From Timema cristinae (taxonomy: Eukaryota > Arthropoda > Insecta > Phasmatodea > Timematidae): DNA of 64,000 nucleotides. Both the position numbers and the translations under genes were made by a program. This document shows positions 23,425 through 35,985 of this stretch, piece after piece. The notes under the pieces were generated by a model. The model saw only the letters and a list, made by a program, of their open reading frames with translations, was not told the origin of the DNA and made no database searches. The stretch's first letter is position 1, and each line of letters opens with the position of its first letter. The stretch covers positions 1 through 64,000 of the forward strand of contig JBCFYV010000837.1 in the NCBI GenBank assembly GCA_039000515.1, in the 5' to 3' direction.

Positions 23425-23500
23425 CCTTCCCCAATAAACAGCATTTCCCGGTTTTCCCCAAAAGGGTAGTAAAAAGCGGTGCAAATTTAATAATAAAATA
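23425..23500 (+). repeat. SINE 3' tail fragment
   Basis: GGTAGTAAAAAGCGGTGC followed by AATAATAAAATAAAA matches the 3' end of copies A and B after allowing for lengthened runs. The head is not recognisable. Confidence 0.4.
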
Positions 23501-26500
23501 AAAAACAAAGCTAAAAAATTTTTCCTAAATTTTCGAATTTGGGGGTTTAAAAAATTTTTAAATTTTCGTAGGTAAACAGTCCCTTTGGCACCCAATAAGA
23601 AAGTCAAAAAAAAGTCATTTTCTTATTTCATTTGGTTTATTTCCATCGTCTGTAATGCCCTGGATAGCTTTTAAGTATTTCTAAAGGTACTTTTTAAACC
23701 CGGCTTAAATTGCTTTTATCCTTGCATTTAAAATTGATTTTGGGTTCCCCGACTTCAAACCACAGGCGCAGCTTTTTTTAAATACCTTTTTTGAGTGAGT
23801 GATTGTCGCAATTCACTAAAAATTACCGGGGGTTTTTTGTCTCACTTTTTCCCTTATGTTGAACACAAATCTTGTGAACCATAAACAGCAGGGTTGTCAT
23901 AAAACTGTGACTGAAACCCTTTTAGTTTCCCTTTTCGTCCTTTTTTTTTCCCCTTTTTTTTTAAAAATTTTCTTTTTTCATTAAAAAAAAATTAAAAGCA
24001 AACCTCAAAGTCATAAAAAAAAATGTAAATTGTGTTTTTTTGAAATTTTTTTTTAATATTTTCCCTAAATTTTTTAGATAAAATTATTTTTTTATTGATA
24101 AAAAAATTAGAAAGTTTTTTAGTTTAAATATTTTTTTTACATTTAAAAAAAAAACAAAAGTTAAAATTACCCCCTTTGGAAACCTTTTTTTGAACATTTT
24201 TTTTTAAAGCGTTTTTATGTGGTAGTGAAAAAATTTTTTCTCCTAATTTTTGGGGGTAAAAGTGTAATAATAAGTTTTTTCCTTTTTTTTTGAAATTTTT
24301 AGGATTTTCTTTATAGTGAAAATTTTTTCTAAGTTTTTGTGGAATTACGTTTTTATTTTTTCATACCAAATTACGTTTTTGTGAGATGGTAAATAATTGT
24401 GGGAAAGTTGTAGGGGAAAGCGAAAGGGGTTTTTGATATTGCGGAATTTTTTCCTACGAAATTGAACACGGCAAAAAAAATATTTAAAAAAAGGGGTTTT
24501 AAATTAAAAAACTGTATTTATGTTCTATAATTTTGAAAATTCGATTTTTTTTTTTGTTTGAAAACCATTTTTTCCTAGTTATGTTTTAACGAGTTTTTTA
24601 AATTTTCAAAAGGAAATTATAAATTAGGGCCCACTTTAAAAAGTAAAATTTTTTTTTTAATATGTTTATTTAAAAGGGGGTTTAATATTGACTAAGGGGG
24701 AAAAAGAAGTATTTTCCCAAAGGTTATTATTTTGTTTTCGTTTTGCATATTACATATAATTTTAGGGTTGGGGCTTGTAGCAGCATCAATTTTCAAAAGA
24801 GGGAGTTTAAAAAAAAGGTTGAGTATTACCCCTTAAACCCAATATGAAGTAAAGGGAAATTTTATTTAAACCCATTCTTTTAAAAACTTTCATGGGTTGT
24901 AAAAGTTATATGGACATTGTTAACTTTCTTTCATTTGTACACTTATGGGGGACATTGGAAAACGTTCATCATTTGTCCACGTATTTGGGAAACATTGTTC
25001 CCTTTCTTTGGGGTGTACGCATATAGTGGATATTCCTTGCCTAAATTTTTAATTTCTAGTTTTAAATTATTTACTTCAACTTTTTGGGTTTGAAAAAAAT
25101 TTATATTGAAAAATTAACTTCCTTGTTTAGTTTTCCCGTTTGAGTTTAAACTAACAGATTTTACTTGATGGTAAAAAATAATATGAAAACTAGTTTAATC
25201 ACACAGCAAATATCCCTTTTAATATTTTTTTTTAAATTAAAGTAAAAACTTTATCAAAAGCTTATTTTAGCTATTTTAATATTTTTTTTTGGGTTTTTTG
25301 GGAAAATTTGGAAACATAAAACTAAACTTAAAGTAAAAAAATTTTAAAAAAATCAAAAATAACATAATTTTTGTGATTATTTTATGGGTATAAATAATTT
25401 AAATAGTTGAAATGTCAAAGCTTTCCCCCACCTTTTTTTCTAATTTTACTATTTTATAATGACAGGTTATAAAATTGTCATTTTAAAAGTTTTAACACAA
25501 CAATAGAAAATTTAAATTTGTCCCCCCCTTTGCTTTAAAGTTTTTATACAATTTCAAGTTTTCACCACCACTTAAACCCTTTTTTGGTAAAAAAAGGTAA
25601 ATTTTTATGCAAATTTTACACATTTAGGTGCTGCTAGTTTTTTCCCTTTTAAAAAATGATGAATTCCCTAATAATACAATTAAATTTCACCCAAGGGGAA
25701 AAAAGTGGAAATTATTAAACAAAGGTAATAAAGGGTGGCGGACGAAAAAAGATTTAAGTATTTTGGGGGGGTGAAAAATTTTTTATAAATGAAGGTTTTT
25801 AAAAAAATTTGATTGAATTTTAAAGGAACCTGTAAATCTTGGTTTTTATTTTTCGTGTGTGGAATATTTTAATTCAAAATTCAAGCAAAATTTTTTAAAA
25901 ACGGGAAAAAAAAGTGGTATTGTTTTGAACTGTTTAGACTCAAAGTTGGGGGCTTGGACAAAAAGGGCTAAGCCGGAAAAGTTAACCTCTGTGCAAACAC
26001 TTTAAATTTAAAAAAATTTCCCCGGGGGGAAAAAATAGGGTTTTTAAAATCAAAAAAAGTGTTTCAAAAAAGTAGGAAAAAAACATTTAAGAAATATTAA
26101 GAAAATGTTTCATGGGGTTTTTTTAAGTGATAAAGTAGATCTTTTTTATTTTGAATGGATGGGGAAAAATAAAGAGACAAAAAAAAGTTAAAGAAAAGTT
26201 AGTTTGATTAAAAAATACAAATTTTTGACTTGCAAAATAATTTTAAAAAAACAGTTTTTTAAAATACATGGAAATCCCCAAAAATTTGGTGCGAAAACGA
26301 AAATGTTTTTGAATTTTGGGGGAAAAATTGGGGAAAGGGTTTTTAAAGTTGATCTAAATTTTAAAAGGGGAAATTTCATAGCTCACCCGGGTATTAAACA
26401 ACAAGAAAAAAAGGAAAAATACCCCCCGTTATTTCGTTAAATTGTCAGACGAAAACAAAAAACTTGAGCTTTTTTAACGGAGTGAAAAATTTAATAAAAG

Positions 26501-29500
26501 TGTTTAAATAGCTTTGACGATAAACTCAGTACACTTTCCCCAGGACTTCATGAATTAAAAAGACCCAAATATGTAAATGAAAGCCTAATCATCAAAAAAA
26601 GATTCTCTTTTGGTTTAAACCAAAGTCTTTAGAAAGGGGGGGGTTTTAAATTTTATGGGTTTAAAAGAGGGGGAAAAAATACGCGAGGTTTAATGAGAAA
26701 TTTGGGAAAAGTCCCTCATATAAGGGCCAACAAAAGATATAAAGAATAATTTTTTAAAATCAAACCCAAAAGTTTAAAATGTTCCCTGACATAACATTGA
26801 AAAAAAGAGTCAAAAACCCGCCCCCTTAAGGAAAAGGGAAAACCAACAGGGAGACAATTTTGAAAAAAAAAGAAAAAAAATTTTTTTTTTCAAAGATTCT
26901 AAATGGTTTTTTTTTAGGGGCAAACAGGGAAAAAAATAACTTAAAATGTGTTTTGTTTTTTTGTCCTTTTTTGGGTTTTGGGTTTTTTTTTTTCCCGAAC
27001 ATTAGTTCATTGTTTTAAAAAAATTGTTTTTTCCCCCGGGGGTTTAAATAGGGGCCCCCCATGGGGAAGGTGTCTTACCCCAAAAATTTTTTTTCTTTTG
27101 TTTCCAATTAGGGGGAAAATTTGCTTTCAAAAGGGGTTAAAAATTTTTTTTTTTTAAATTTTTCTTTTTTTTTTTTATGGTTTTTTTCCCAAACACAGAG
27201 GAAGGTGACAAAGGTTTTTTTTTTCCCCAAATTTTTTTATGTTGGGAATTTTTTTGCTTTAGGCCCAAAATTTTTCCAAGGGGTTTGGGGGTTTTTTTTT
27301 TATTCGTTTTGGGTAGAATTTGGGCCCCGGGGGGGGTGTTTTGACTTGCAAAAAATTTTTTTGTTTGTTCGTTTTGTTTTTTTTTAAAAATTGCTTCAAA
27401 ATGTTTTTAAAAATTGTTTAAAGTTTTTGTTTTTTTTAAAAAAATTTCAAATATTGATAAACCCAAATTTTTTTTGAAAAAAATTTTTTAAAATTTTTTT
27501 TATACTAAAAAAAAAAAGTGGAGATATTTTTTAAATTTAAAGGTATGAAAAAAAAACTTGAAAATGGTAAAGTTAAAAAATTTCAAAAATTTTTGGGAAA
27601 ATTTTAAAAATTTTTACCCTTGGCCCCTTTTTAAAAAAAAAAAATGAATTTTTGAAACACTTTTTTAAATTTTTTCCCCTTAAATTTTAAAAAAATTAAT
27701 TTTTTTGACTGAAACATGGATAAACAGTTGTGAGGGGGTTTTTAATTTCAAAGGAAAAGTTTTCCCCGGTTTTGGGTTGCCGAGCCCTAAGCCTGGGGGG
27801 GGGGTTTTTTGGGGGTCTTGATTCACAAATCTTTAGGGAAAACCTTTATTGACAATACCATAAAAAAAGGAAAAAAATTTGTCTGTTCTCAAAAGGGGGT
27901 TTTTTTAGGGCCCAACCAAAACCCCCTTTAAAAAAAATGTCATTTTGTGTCTTTTTTTGCCGCCAAATTTTTTAAAACAATGTTTTTTTAAATTTTTTTT
28001 TTTTTGTTTTTTTGAATCTTTAAAAAAAACAACAAAAAAATTTTCCCTTTTGGGGCTTTAAAATAAATATTTTCGACCCCAAAACAAATGTTGTAAAGGG
28101 AAAAAAAACCCCGAATTATGTATCAAATTTGGGGTTTTATTGCCCCAAAAACCCCAAAAAAACCCCCAGAAAAAAAAAAAATACCCCCCCCTTAATTGAT
28201 CATTTTCTAAACAATTGGGTTTTCAGCCCATTAAAAAAAATTTTGGTGATAATTTTTCCCTTCAATCAGTGTTATAAAGTTTTTGTAACCCCCTTATTAA
28301 AAAAATTTTAAAAACAAAATTTAAAATTTTTAAATTTTTAAAAAAAATTTTTAAAAAAAATTTTTTTAAATAGTTTTGAATGAAAAAATTTTTTTTAGAA
28401 AAATTTTCAAAAAAAAAAAGTTGGGAAAAAAATTTTGAACTCTGGGGCCCTACAAAAATTTTTTTTGATACAGTTTGGGGGTTTATAAAAAACATTAAAA
28501 AAAATTGTTCCCATGAAAGGGGAAAAAAATTTTTAAAACAAGCCCCAAAAAAATTTGCCTTTTTTTGGGACACTTCGGGGGATAAAAAATTTTGTAAAAA
28601 AAAGGGGGAAAAAAATTTGGGGGAAGAAACTTAAAAAAAAAACCCCAAAGGGGCCAAAAAAAGGAATATATTTGTGTTTTTAAAAAAAAGAAAAATATTA
28701 AGGGAAAAAAAAAAAAAAAATGATAGCTTAAAAAAAGGGGTTTTTTTTAAAAGTTTTTGAAAAAAATAGAAAAAACCCCGGGAAATAATAAACAATTTCT
28801 TTTTCAATAACCTTTTAAAAATTTGAGCAGTGGGGAAAAAATGAAAAAGAAAAAAAATGGGGAAATTTTTTTTAAATTTAGACATAAAGAAAGGGAAAAA
28901 AATTTTAAAAACTTATTTTGTAAAGTTGGGAAAAAAAAAAAGTTTTTCCCAAACCTTAGAAAGTGGTTTCCCCTTTTTTGACTTTGTGGTCAGCCCAAAA
29001 AAAAAAAATTATTTTCTAAAAAATTTTTTTTTTTAAAAATTTTTTTAAAATTTATGTAAATTTAAATTTTACAAAAAAATTTTAAAAATTTTTTTAAAAA
29101 ATTTTGTTGTGGCCCCTTTGGGGGAAAAAAATTTAAATAAATGCTAAACTAAAATTTTTAAATTTTTTTGTGCCTTTTAAAGGTCAAAATAAAAAACCCC
29201 AGTCAAGGGGAAAAAAGGAAAATTTTCCCGGGCAACTTTAAAATTGTTTTTAAAAAAAAAACCAAAATTTTTTTAAAAAAGGTAGCAAAGTATCTGTGGG
29301 GGAAAAATTTTTTTCTAAAATCATTAAAACCCGCAATGTCTAAAAACATTTAAAAAAAATTTTTTAAAAAAAAAATTTTTTCAGAAATTTTTTTAAAATA
29401 TTAATTTTTCTTTTTAAAGGGCAAAATTTGGGTTTTTGAGAGAATTTTAATACGAAAGTGCTGTTTTTTTTTTTTTAGTAAAAGTGTTGGGGGAAATTTT

Positions 29501-32500
29501 TTTGATAGTGGTAAAAATTTCGGTGGGAAATTTTTTTTTTATATAAAAAAAAAACCCCTTTTTCCCCAAAAAAAAAAGTTTTATTATTAAAAAAAACGTC
29601 TTTTAAATTTTTCCAAAAAAAGGAGGAAAATTTAAAAAAAATTCAAAAATTTTTCTCTCTGATAGGAAAAAAATTTGTTTTAAACCCCAAAAATTTGGGA
29701 AAAAAAAAAAAATCAGTAGCTTTTGCCCAAAAAAAATTTTTTTGTGGTTTTTCCCAGGGTCTGTTTTAGGTTCCCCTTTTTTTTTTCTTAAAAAATTTTT
29801 TAATTTATTATTTCAAAAAAAATTTCCATGGCAAAAAAAGCTGTTTGCTGAGACATTGTCTGCTGTTCTTTGGGAAAAATCTTAAAAAGGGGAAATGGGA
29901 AAACCCAAATTTTTTAAAAAGATTTTAAAAAAAAAATTTTTTAAAAGGCTTTTTAAAAAATTTTTTTCTTTTAAAAGTTAAAAAAAAAAAAAAATAATTT
30001 TTTTTAAAAAAACCCCCCTATGAACAAAAATAATACTAAGTGATATTTTCACCCAATGGGAGAAAAAAATTTTGGGGTTTTCAAAAAAAATTTTTAGGAT
30101 TTATTCCCCTTTAAACCGCATCCCCATGGGGGGCCCCATTTTTATTTATTGGGGTTTTTTTTTCCCCAAAATTTTGGGGCCCCTTTTAAAAAAAAACACC
30201 CCCTTTAAAAAAAAACCCTTTTAAAATTTTTTTAATTTTTTAAACCCCCTTTTTTTCCCCTCAAAAATTTTTATATGGAAAAATTTAAATTTTGGGGGAA
30301 CCCCTCCCAAAAAAAAAAAAATTTAAGGGTTTTTGGGAATTTTAAAAAAGGGCCCTTTTAAAAAAACTTTTTTTAAAACCCCCTTTAATTTTGCAATTTC
30401 CCGTTTTAGTAAAATTATAAAAAAAACAATATATTATCTCTTGAAAAAAAAATTTCCCTTTAAAAATGGTTTTAAAATTTTTGTATAAAGTACTGAAAAA
30501 AAAAATTCTTTCAAAATAAATTTGGGGCTTTATCTAAAAAAAAAAAATATGATTTTGGGGGGGAAAAAAACTACAAAAAATAGGGGAAAAAATCTTTAAA
30601 AATTTTTAAAAATTTTGGGTTTTTAAACTTTTTTTAAAAAAGACCCTTTAAAAAAAAATTTAAAAAAACCCCTTTCCTTTAAAAATTTTAAAAGAGTGTG
30701 AATCTTTGAAAAATTTTTTTTTGGGTGAAATTTTAAAAAAAAACTTTTGTTTTTGGCAAAAAATTTTAAAAAATTAAAAACCCAAAAATTTTTTTTGGTG
30801 TATTTTGGTATTTTATTTATTTTTTGGTTTTTTAAAATTTTTTCCCCTTTTTTATTTTTTTTTTTTAAAACCCTTTTAAAACCCCTTTTGTTTAAAAGTA
30901 TTACTAGGTAAAAAAATTTTGTCTTTAAAATGGCTTTTGGGCCCTTTAATCTTGACGATTTTTTTATCTTTTTTTTTTTTTTTTTATTTTGTTTTTTTTT
31001 GGTCCAAAAATTTATTTTTTTAAAAAATAACAACGTTTAGCTTGGAAAAAAAAATTTTTAAAATTTTTGGGGGAAATACCCAAAAAACCCAAAAAATTTT
31101 AAAAATATTCTTTTTCATTTTTTTTACTTTACTAAAAAAAACCCTTTAAAAATTTAATTTTCTTAAATTTCCCCAAATTTTTTTTTCCCTTTTTTTAAAA
31201 AAAAATTTTTTGGCAAATAATTTTTCCCCTTTCCCCCTTTTTTTAGCCCTTTAAAAGGGGAAATTAAGGGCCCCCCCTCCCCCTGAATGCAGGGTTTTTT
31301 TAAAAAAAAAATTTTTTTTTAAAAAAAAATATTTAATAATTCAACCGGGTTTTTTTTAAAATTTTTTTTAGTAAAAAAAATTGAGCATTTTCATAATTTT
31401 TATGGAATTTTAAAAAACCCCCCTAAAAAAAAATTATTGAAATATTTTCATTTTTAAAAATTTTTCCCCCTTTAATGCCCCCTTTTAAAAGGGGGGAAAA
31501 AAAAAAATTTTTAATTTATTTATTTTTTTCTTTGAAAAAATTTAAATAGGTGTTTGTTTTTAACCACATTTTTAAAAAAAAAAATTTCCCCTTTTTTTTT
31601 TTGCATATTTTTTTTTAATTTGGGTTTTTGCTCAATAATCCCCCATTTTTTTTTGAATTTTAATTTTTTCCCCCAAAAACCCACATCTAGTCAAAAATTT
31701 TAATGGTTTTAAAAAACAAATTTTCCCCCTTTTCCCAAATAGTTTGGGTTTTGTTTTTTTTAGGGGCCCTTAGTATGAAAAAAACCCCTTTAAAAAGGGG
31801 GGTATCGTTTTTAAGCGTTTGGGGGAAAATTCTTTATCGGGAAAGCGGGGGCAGTTTGGGGGTTTTAAATAAAAATTTGTGACCCTTTTTGGGGTTCCCC
31901 AAAAAAAAATTTAAAAACCCTTTTTAAAATTTTAAAAAAAAGGACCCTGTCCCCAAAATTTTAAAATTTTTTTGGGGGTTAAATTTTAAAAACTTAATTT
32001 TTTCAGTAAAAAAAATACTCCAAAAAAATTCCCCCTTTTTTGTGAATAAAATGTTGGTCCCCAAAAAACTTTTAAAAAAAAAGTTTCCCCGGAAACAAAA
32101 ATTTTTTTAAAAAAAAAAACCCAAGCTTTTCCAACACAAAATTTTATGGAAAAAGCCCTTATTTATTTGAGGGAAAAAAAAAAAATGTAAAAAAATTTTT
32201 AAATTTATCTTAAATTCTTTTTTTGGGTTTTCCCCCTTTTGAAACCTTAAAACCCTTTTTTAAAAAAAAAGTGTTAATATTCAGAAAAAAAATTAAAAAC
32301 AAATGAAATTTTTTTTAAACCATATTATTTAAAAAAATAAAAAAAAACATTCCCGCCCCCAAAAAAAATAGTTATTTTTTAAACCCCAAATTTTTGGGGG
32401 AAATGAAATTTTTGGGGGCGTTCTCAGTTTTTAAATTTTTTTTTTCGGTCTAGGATTTTACTTGATTGGGCCCCTTTGGGGAAAAAATTATTTTTTAAAA

Positions 32501-34727
32501 AAATTTTTGAACCAAGTTTTTGGTAATCAAAAGGGTGAAAAAAATTTAAAATTTTTTTTTTTGATTGTTAAAAAAAGATTTCTTTTTTAATTTTTAAAAC
32601 CGTTGCCCCCCTTTTGCCCGGGCTGTGCGCTCGTTTCGGAAGAAAAGTATCGAGTGAGTTCGAACAAGAAATATCCACTGTGTTTTTTTTTTTTTTTTAA
32701 AATTTTAAAAATTTTTGACCCTTTTTTCTTTTGAACAAAAACCAAAAGGATTGATACATTTTTAAAGGGGGAGAAGTTTTTTTCACAATTTTTTTTTATC
32801 CCCTTTTTGGGAAAAAAAGGTTTCCAAAGAAATAAAAAAAATAATTTGGGTTATTTAATGCTTTGGGCTTGGGGAAGTTTAAAATTTTTTTTGGTTTTTA
32901 TTTAAAGGGGGTTGGTTTGTATCTACAAATTTAAATACAAAGGATGGGGTAGCGATTTTTATGTTTGAAAAAATAAAAAAAAAATTTTAAAAAAAAATGA
33001 TATTTTTTTTTATAAAATTTTTTGCGATTATTTTGGGGGTTTTAAAAAAAATTTAAAAAAAAAAAAAAATTTTTTGCTGAAATTAAAATTTTCTAAAAAC
33101 CCCCGTAAAAGTACTTTTTGTTTGTTTAAAAAACTCTTGTGCCCTTTTGGGGGGTTTTTTTTTTTGCAAAACTAAAAAAAAATTTTAACCTAAAGGGAAA
33201 CAATAGTCAAGGGACTAGAGGGGATTAATTTTCGCAAGCATTGCTTTGGGCATTGCAATTTTTTAATATTGGGGCCACGACAAGGAAAAAGGGTGATAAG
33301 AAAAAAATTTTTTAAAAAAAACCCCCAAAATTAATGAACTTTTGTGTTCCCCAAGCCCTAAAATAATAAGTTTAAAATAAATAGTTGATACCCCACCGCC
33401 CCTGTTTTTTAAGTGGTCATATTTTTTGGCTTTTTTTTCCTGAAATTTCCCCCCTTTTGATCCCCAAAGACCCCCTTCTGTTTTGAAGCAGTGGCTCTGA
33501 AACGGAAAACCCAAAAAAAAAAAACGTGGGGACCCCAAAAAAAGGGGATTATTGAATTAAATAAGTAGCGCTTTTTTTCTAGGGGAAAAAAAAGATAGAA
33601 ATTGGAGGGGCCCTTGGGTAACCACTGGCACAATTTTTCTTTAAAAATTTTGGGAACTTTTCCCCAAAAACGGCAGCCCCTTTTTTTGGTTAGCCCCCCC
33701 TTTCAGCCCGGGGAAAACCCCCGGGAAATTTCTAAAAAAAAATTTTTTACCAAAAAGGGTTCAAAATTTTTTCCCAAAAAAATTTTTTCTGGGAAAAAAT
33801 TTTTGTTTAAAAACCCATAGATGTTTAAAAAAAAAAAAACCCCCTTTAAAAAAAAGGTAAAACCCAAAATTTTGTGGTGGTGGTCAATACGGGGGTTTTT
33901 TTTTTCCCGGGGATAGCGGGGATTGGGGGGGCCCCAAAAAAGGTGGGTCTATTAAGAGTAGTTTTCCCCAAAAATTTTTTTTCCCCTCTACCAAAAAAAA
34001 AATGCTGGAAATTAAAACCTTTTTAATTTCTTCTTTCCCCATTACTACCCAATTAGATTAAAAATTTATGCGTATGTTTTAATAATAAAAAAATTAAATT
34101 AAAAAAAAATAATAAACTTTTTTAAAACCCCGGGTTTTTTACCCCCCCGGGGGTTTTTCGCTTTAAGTTAAATTGGCCTAAGTAATGGTTAGGAATTTTG
34201 GGAAAAGGGGGGGAAAATTTAAAAAGGGGGGAAAAAGCATTTTCGTGGAGGTAGAGTGGAAAAAACCCTTTTTGGGAAAAAAACCCCCCCCAGTTCCTCC
34301 AAACCCCCATTCGAATTTTGATCTCCCCTTTTCCCCGCAGTTGAGTAAAAAACGACAAGGGGCCCTTAGCCAAAATTTTTTACGAGGGGGGGTTTTATTT
34401 TTCCTTTTTAAAAATTTAAAAAAGGGAGTATGACCCTGGTGTTTTTAGTAATTAAAAAAAAAAGATATTTTTATAGTTAAAATTGTTTTGTCTTCGAAAA
34501 TTTTAATGCTTTTTAAAAAATTTTTTTGCCTCTTTAGCCTTTTTTAAATTTTTAAAAAATTTTAACCCCCAAAAAAAAAGTGGCCCCAAAAATTTGCAAA
34601 AAATTAAAAAATTTTTGTTATTTTTTTTTTTAAATGCTTACTAAAAAAACTCAAAAAAATGGGACGACAAAAAAGTAAGGGAAAAATTTTCTCTTTTTTT
34701 TAGGTTATTTTTTTTTTATTTTTTTTA

Positions 34728-35055
34728 TTTTTTTTTAAATTTTTTTATTTTATTAGCACCCCGTCCCTTTTTTAAAACCTTTTGGGTTTTACGCCCTTTC
34801 GAATGGGAAAGGGGGGGGTGATTTTGAAAATGAAATGAAAGGGTTTTTGGGGTTTAAAAAAGGGTTAAAAACCCAGGGGGAGGGCCCGGCATTTTCCCCA
34901 AAAAAAAAAAGTTCTTGTCAGGGGGGGGAAAAGGTTTTTTGGGTTTTAAAATTTTAAATTTTTTTTCCCCGGGGCCCGGGGTTTTTTCCCCCCGGGCCCC
35001 CCGCAAGAAGTTGGGGGCCCCTTAAACCCCCCGACCACCGGTTTCCCCCAGGTTA
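34728..35055 (-). mobile_element. tRNA-derived SINE, copy C, homopolymer-distorted
   Basis: Read on the minus strand it ends in a TAATAAAATAAA tail preceded by the GGGGTGCTAATA-like junction of the family. The body matches copy A in order, but most runs are lengthened. It is useful as an internal gauge of sequence error. Confidence 0.5.
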
Positions 35056-35159
35056 TTATAGTTAGTGCAAAAACTTCAAAAAAAAAATTATCCCCTTTAA
35101 AATTTTTCCCTTTAAAAAAATTTTTTTTCCCGATAAAAAAAGTATTTTTTTTTAAAATT

Positions 35160-35985
35160 TTTGCTTCCTCCCCCAGATATTTATTTTAAAAAAATTTTTA
35201 AAAGGGGGCAAAAAACATTTTTTCCCGGGGTAAACCAAAAATTTTTTTTTAAAAATTTTCAAAAAGGGTACGGGTACAAAATTTTTTTTTGGGTACCAAA
35301 AAGGTACAAAACTAGTTCCCAAAAACCCCTTTTTGGGTTTGGAAAAAAAAAAAAACTCAAAAGTGGGGAAAACAGAAAAGCATTTAAAATTTGGGGGCCT
35401 TTTAATTTTTTATTTTTTAAAATTTTTTTAAAAAGGGTACGGGTACAAATTTTTTTTTTTGGTAAAAAAAAGGTACAAAACTAGTAAAAAAATTTTGGGG
35501 ATCAAAAAAAGTTAAAATTTTAAAAAAATGGTAAAAAAAACAAAAAAAATGGGGGGGCACCACTTTTTTTTGAAAAATTACCCCCAAAAAGGGTACGGGT
35601 AAAAAATTTTTTGTTTTAAAAAAAGGTAAAAAAAATAGTAAAAAAAATTTGGGATCAAAAACGTTAAAAAATTAAAAAGTAGAAAAACCGATTTTTTTTG
35701 GGCAAAAATTTGGGGTTTTGTAAAATTTTAAAAAAGGGTTTTGGGGAAAAAAATTTGGGGAACCCAAAAAAAAAAAAAATTTTAAATTTTTGGACCCTGC
35801 TTTAAAATTTTTCCCAAAATTTTTAAAACTTTACCCCCCAAAAATGGGTCCTTCCCCCAAAAAAATTTTTTTGGGAAAAAAAAAGGTACAAAAATAGTAA
35901 AAACTTTAAAAACAATTCAAAATGGTCAATTTTTTTCCTGGGTCACCATTTAAAAATTTGCTAATACCAAAATTTCAAAAAAACT
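35160..35985. repeat. tandem repeat, about 155-165 bp period
   Basis: The motif AAAGGGTACGGGTACAAA, followed by a T-run and GGTACAAAACTAGT, recurs near 35267, 35432 and 35588, with a partial copy near 35878. The repeat order is clear although runs are inflated. No coding or element function is visible. Confidence 0.5.
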
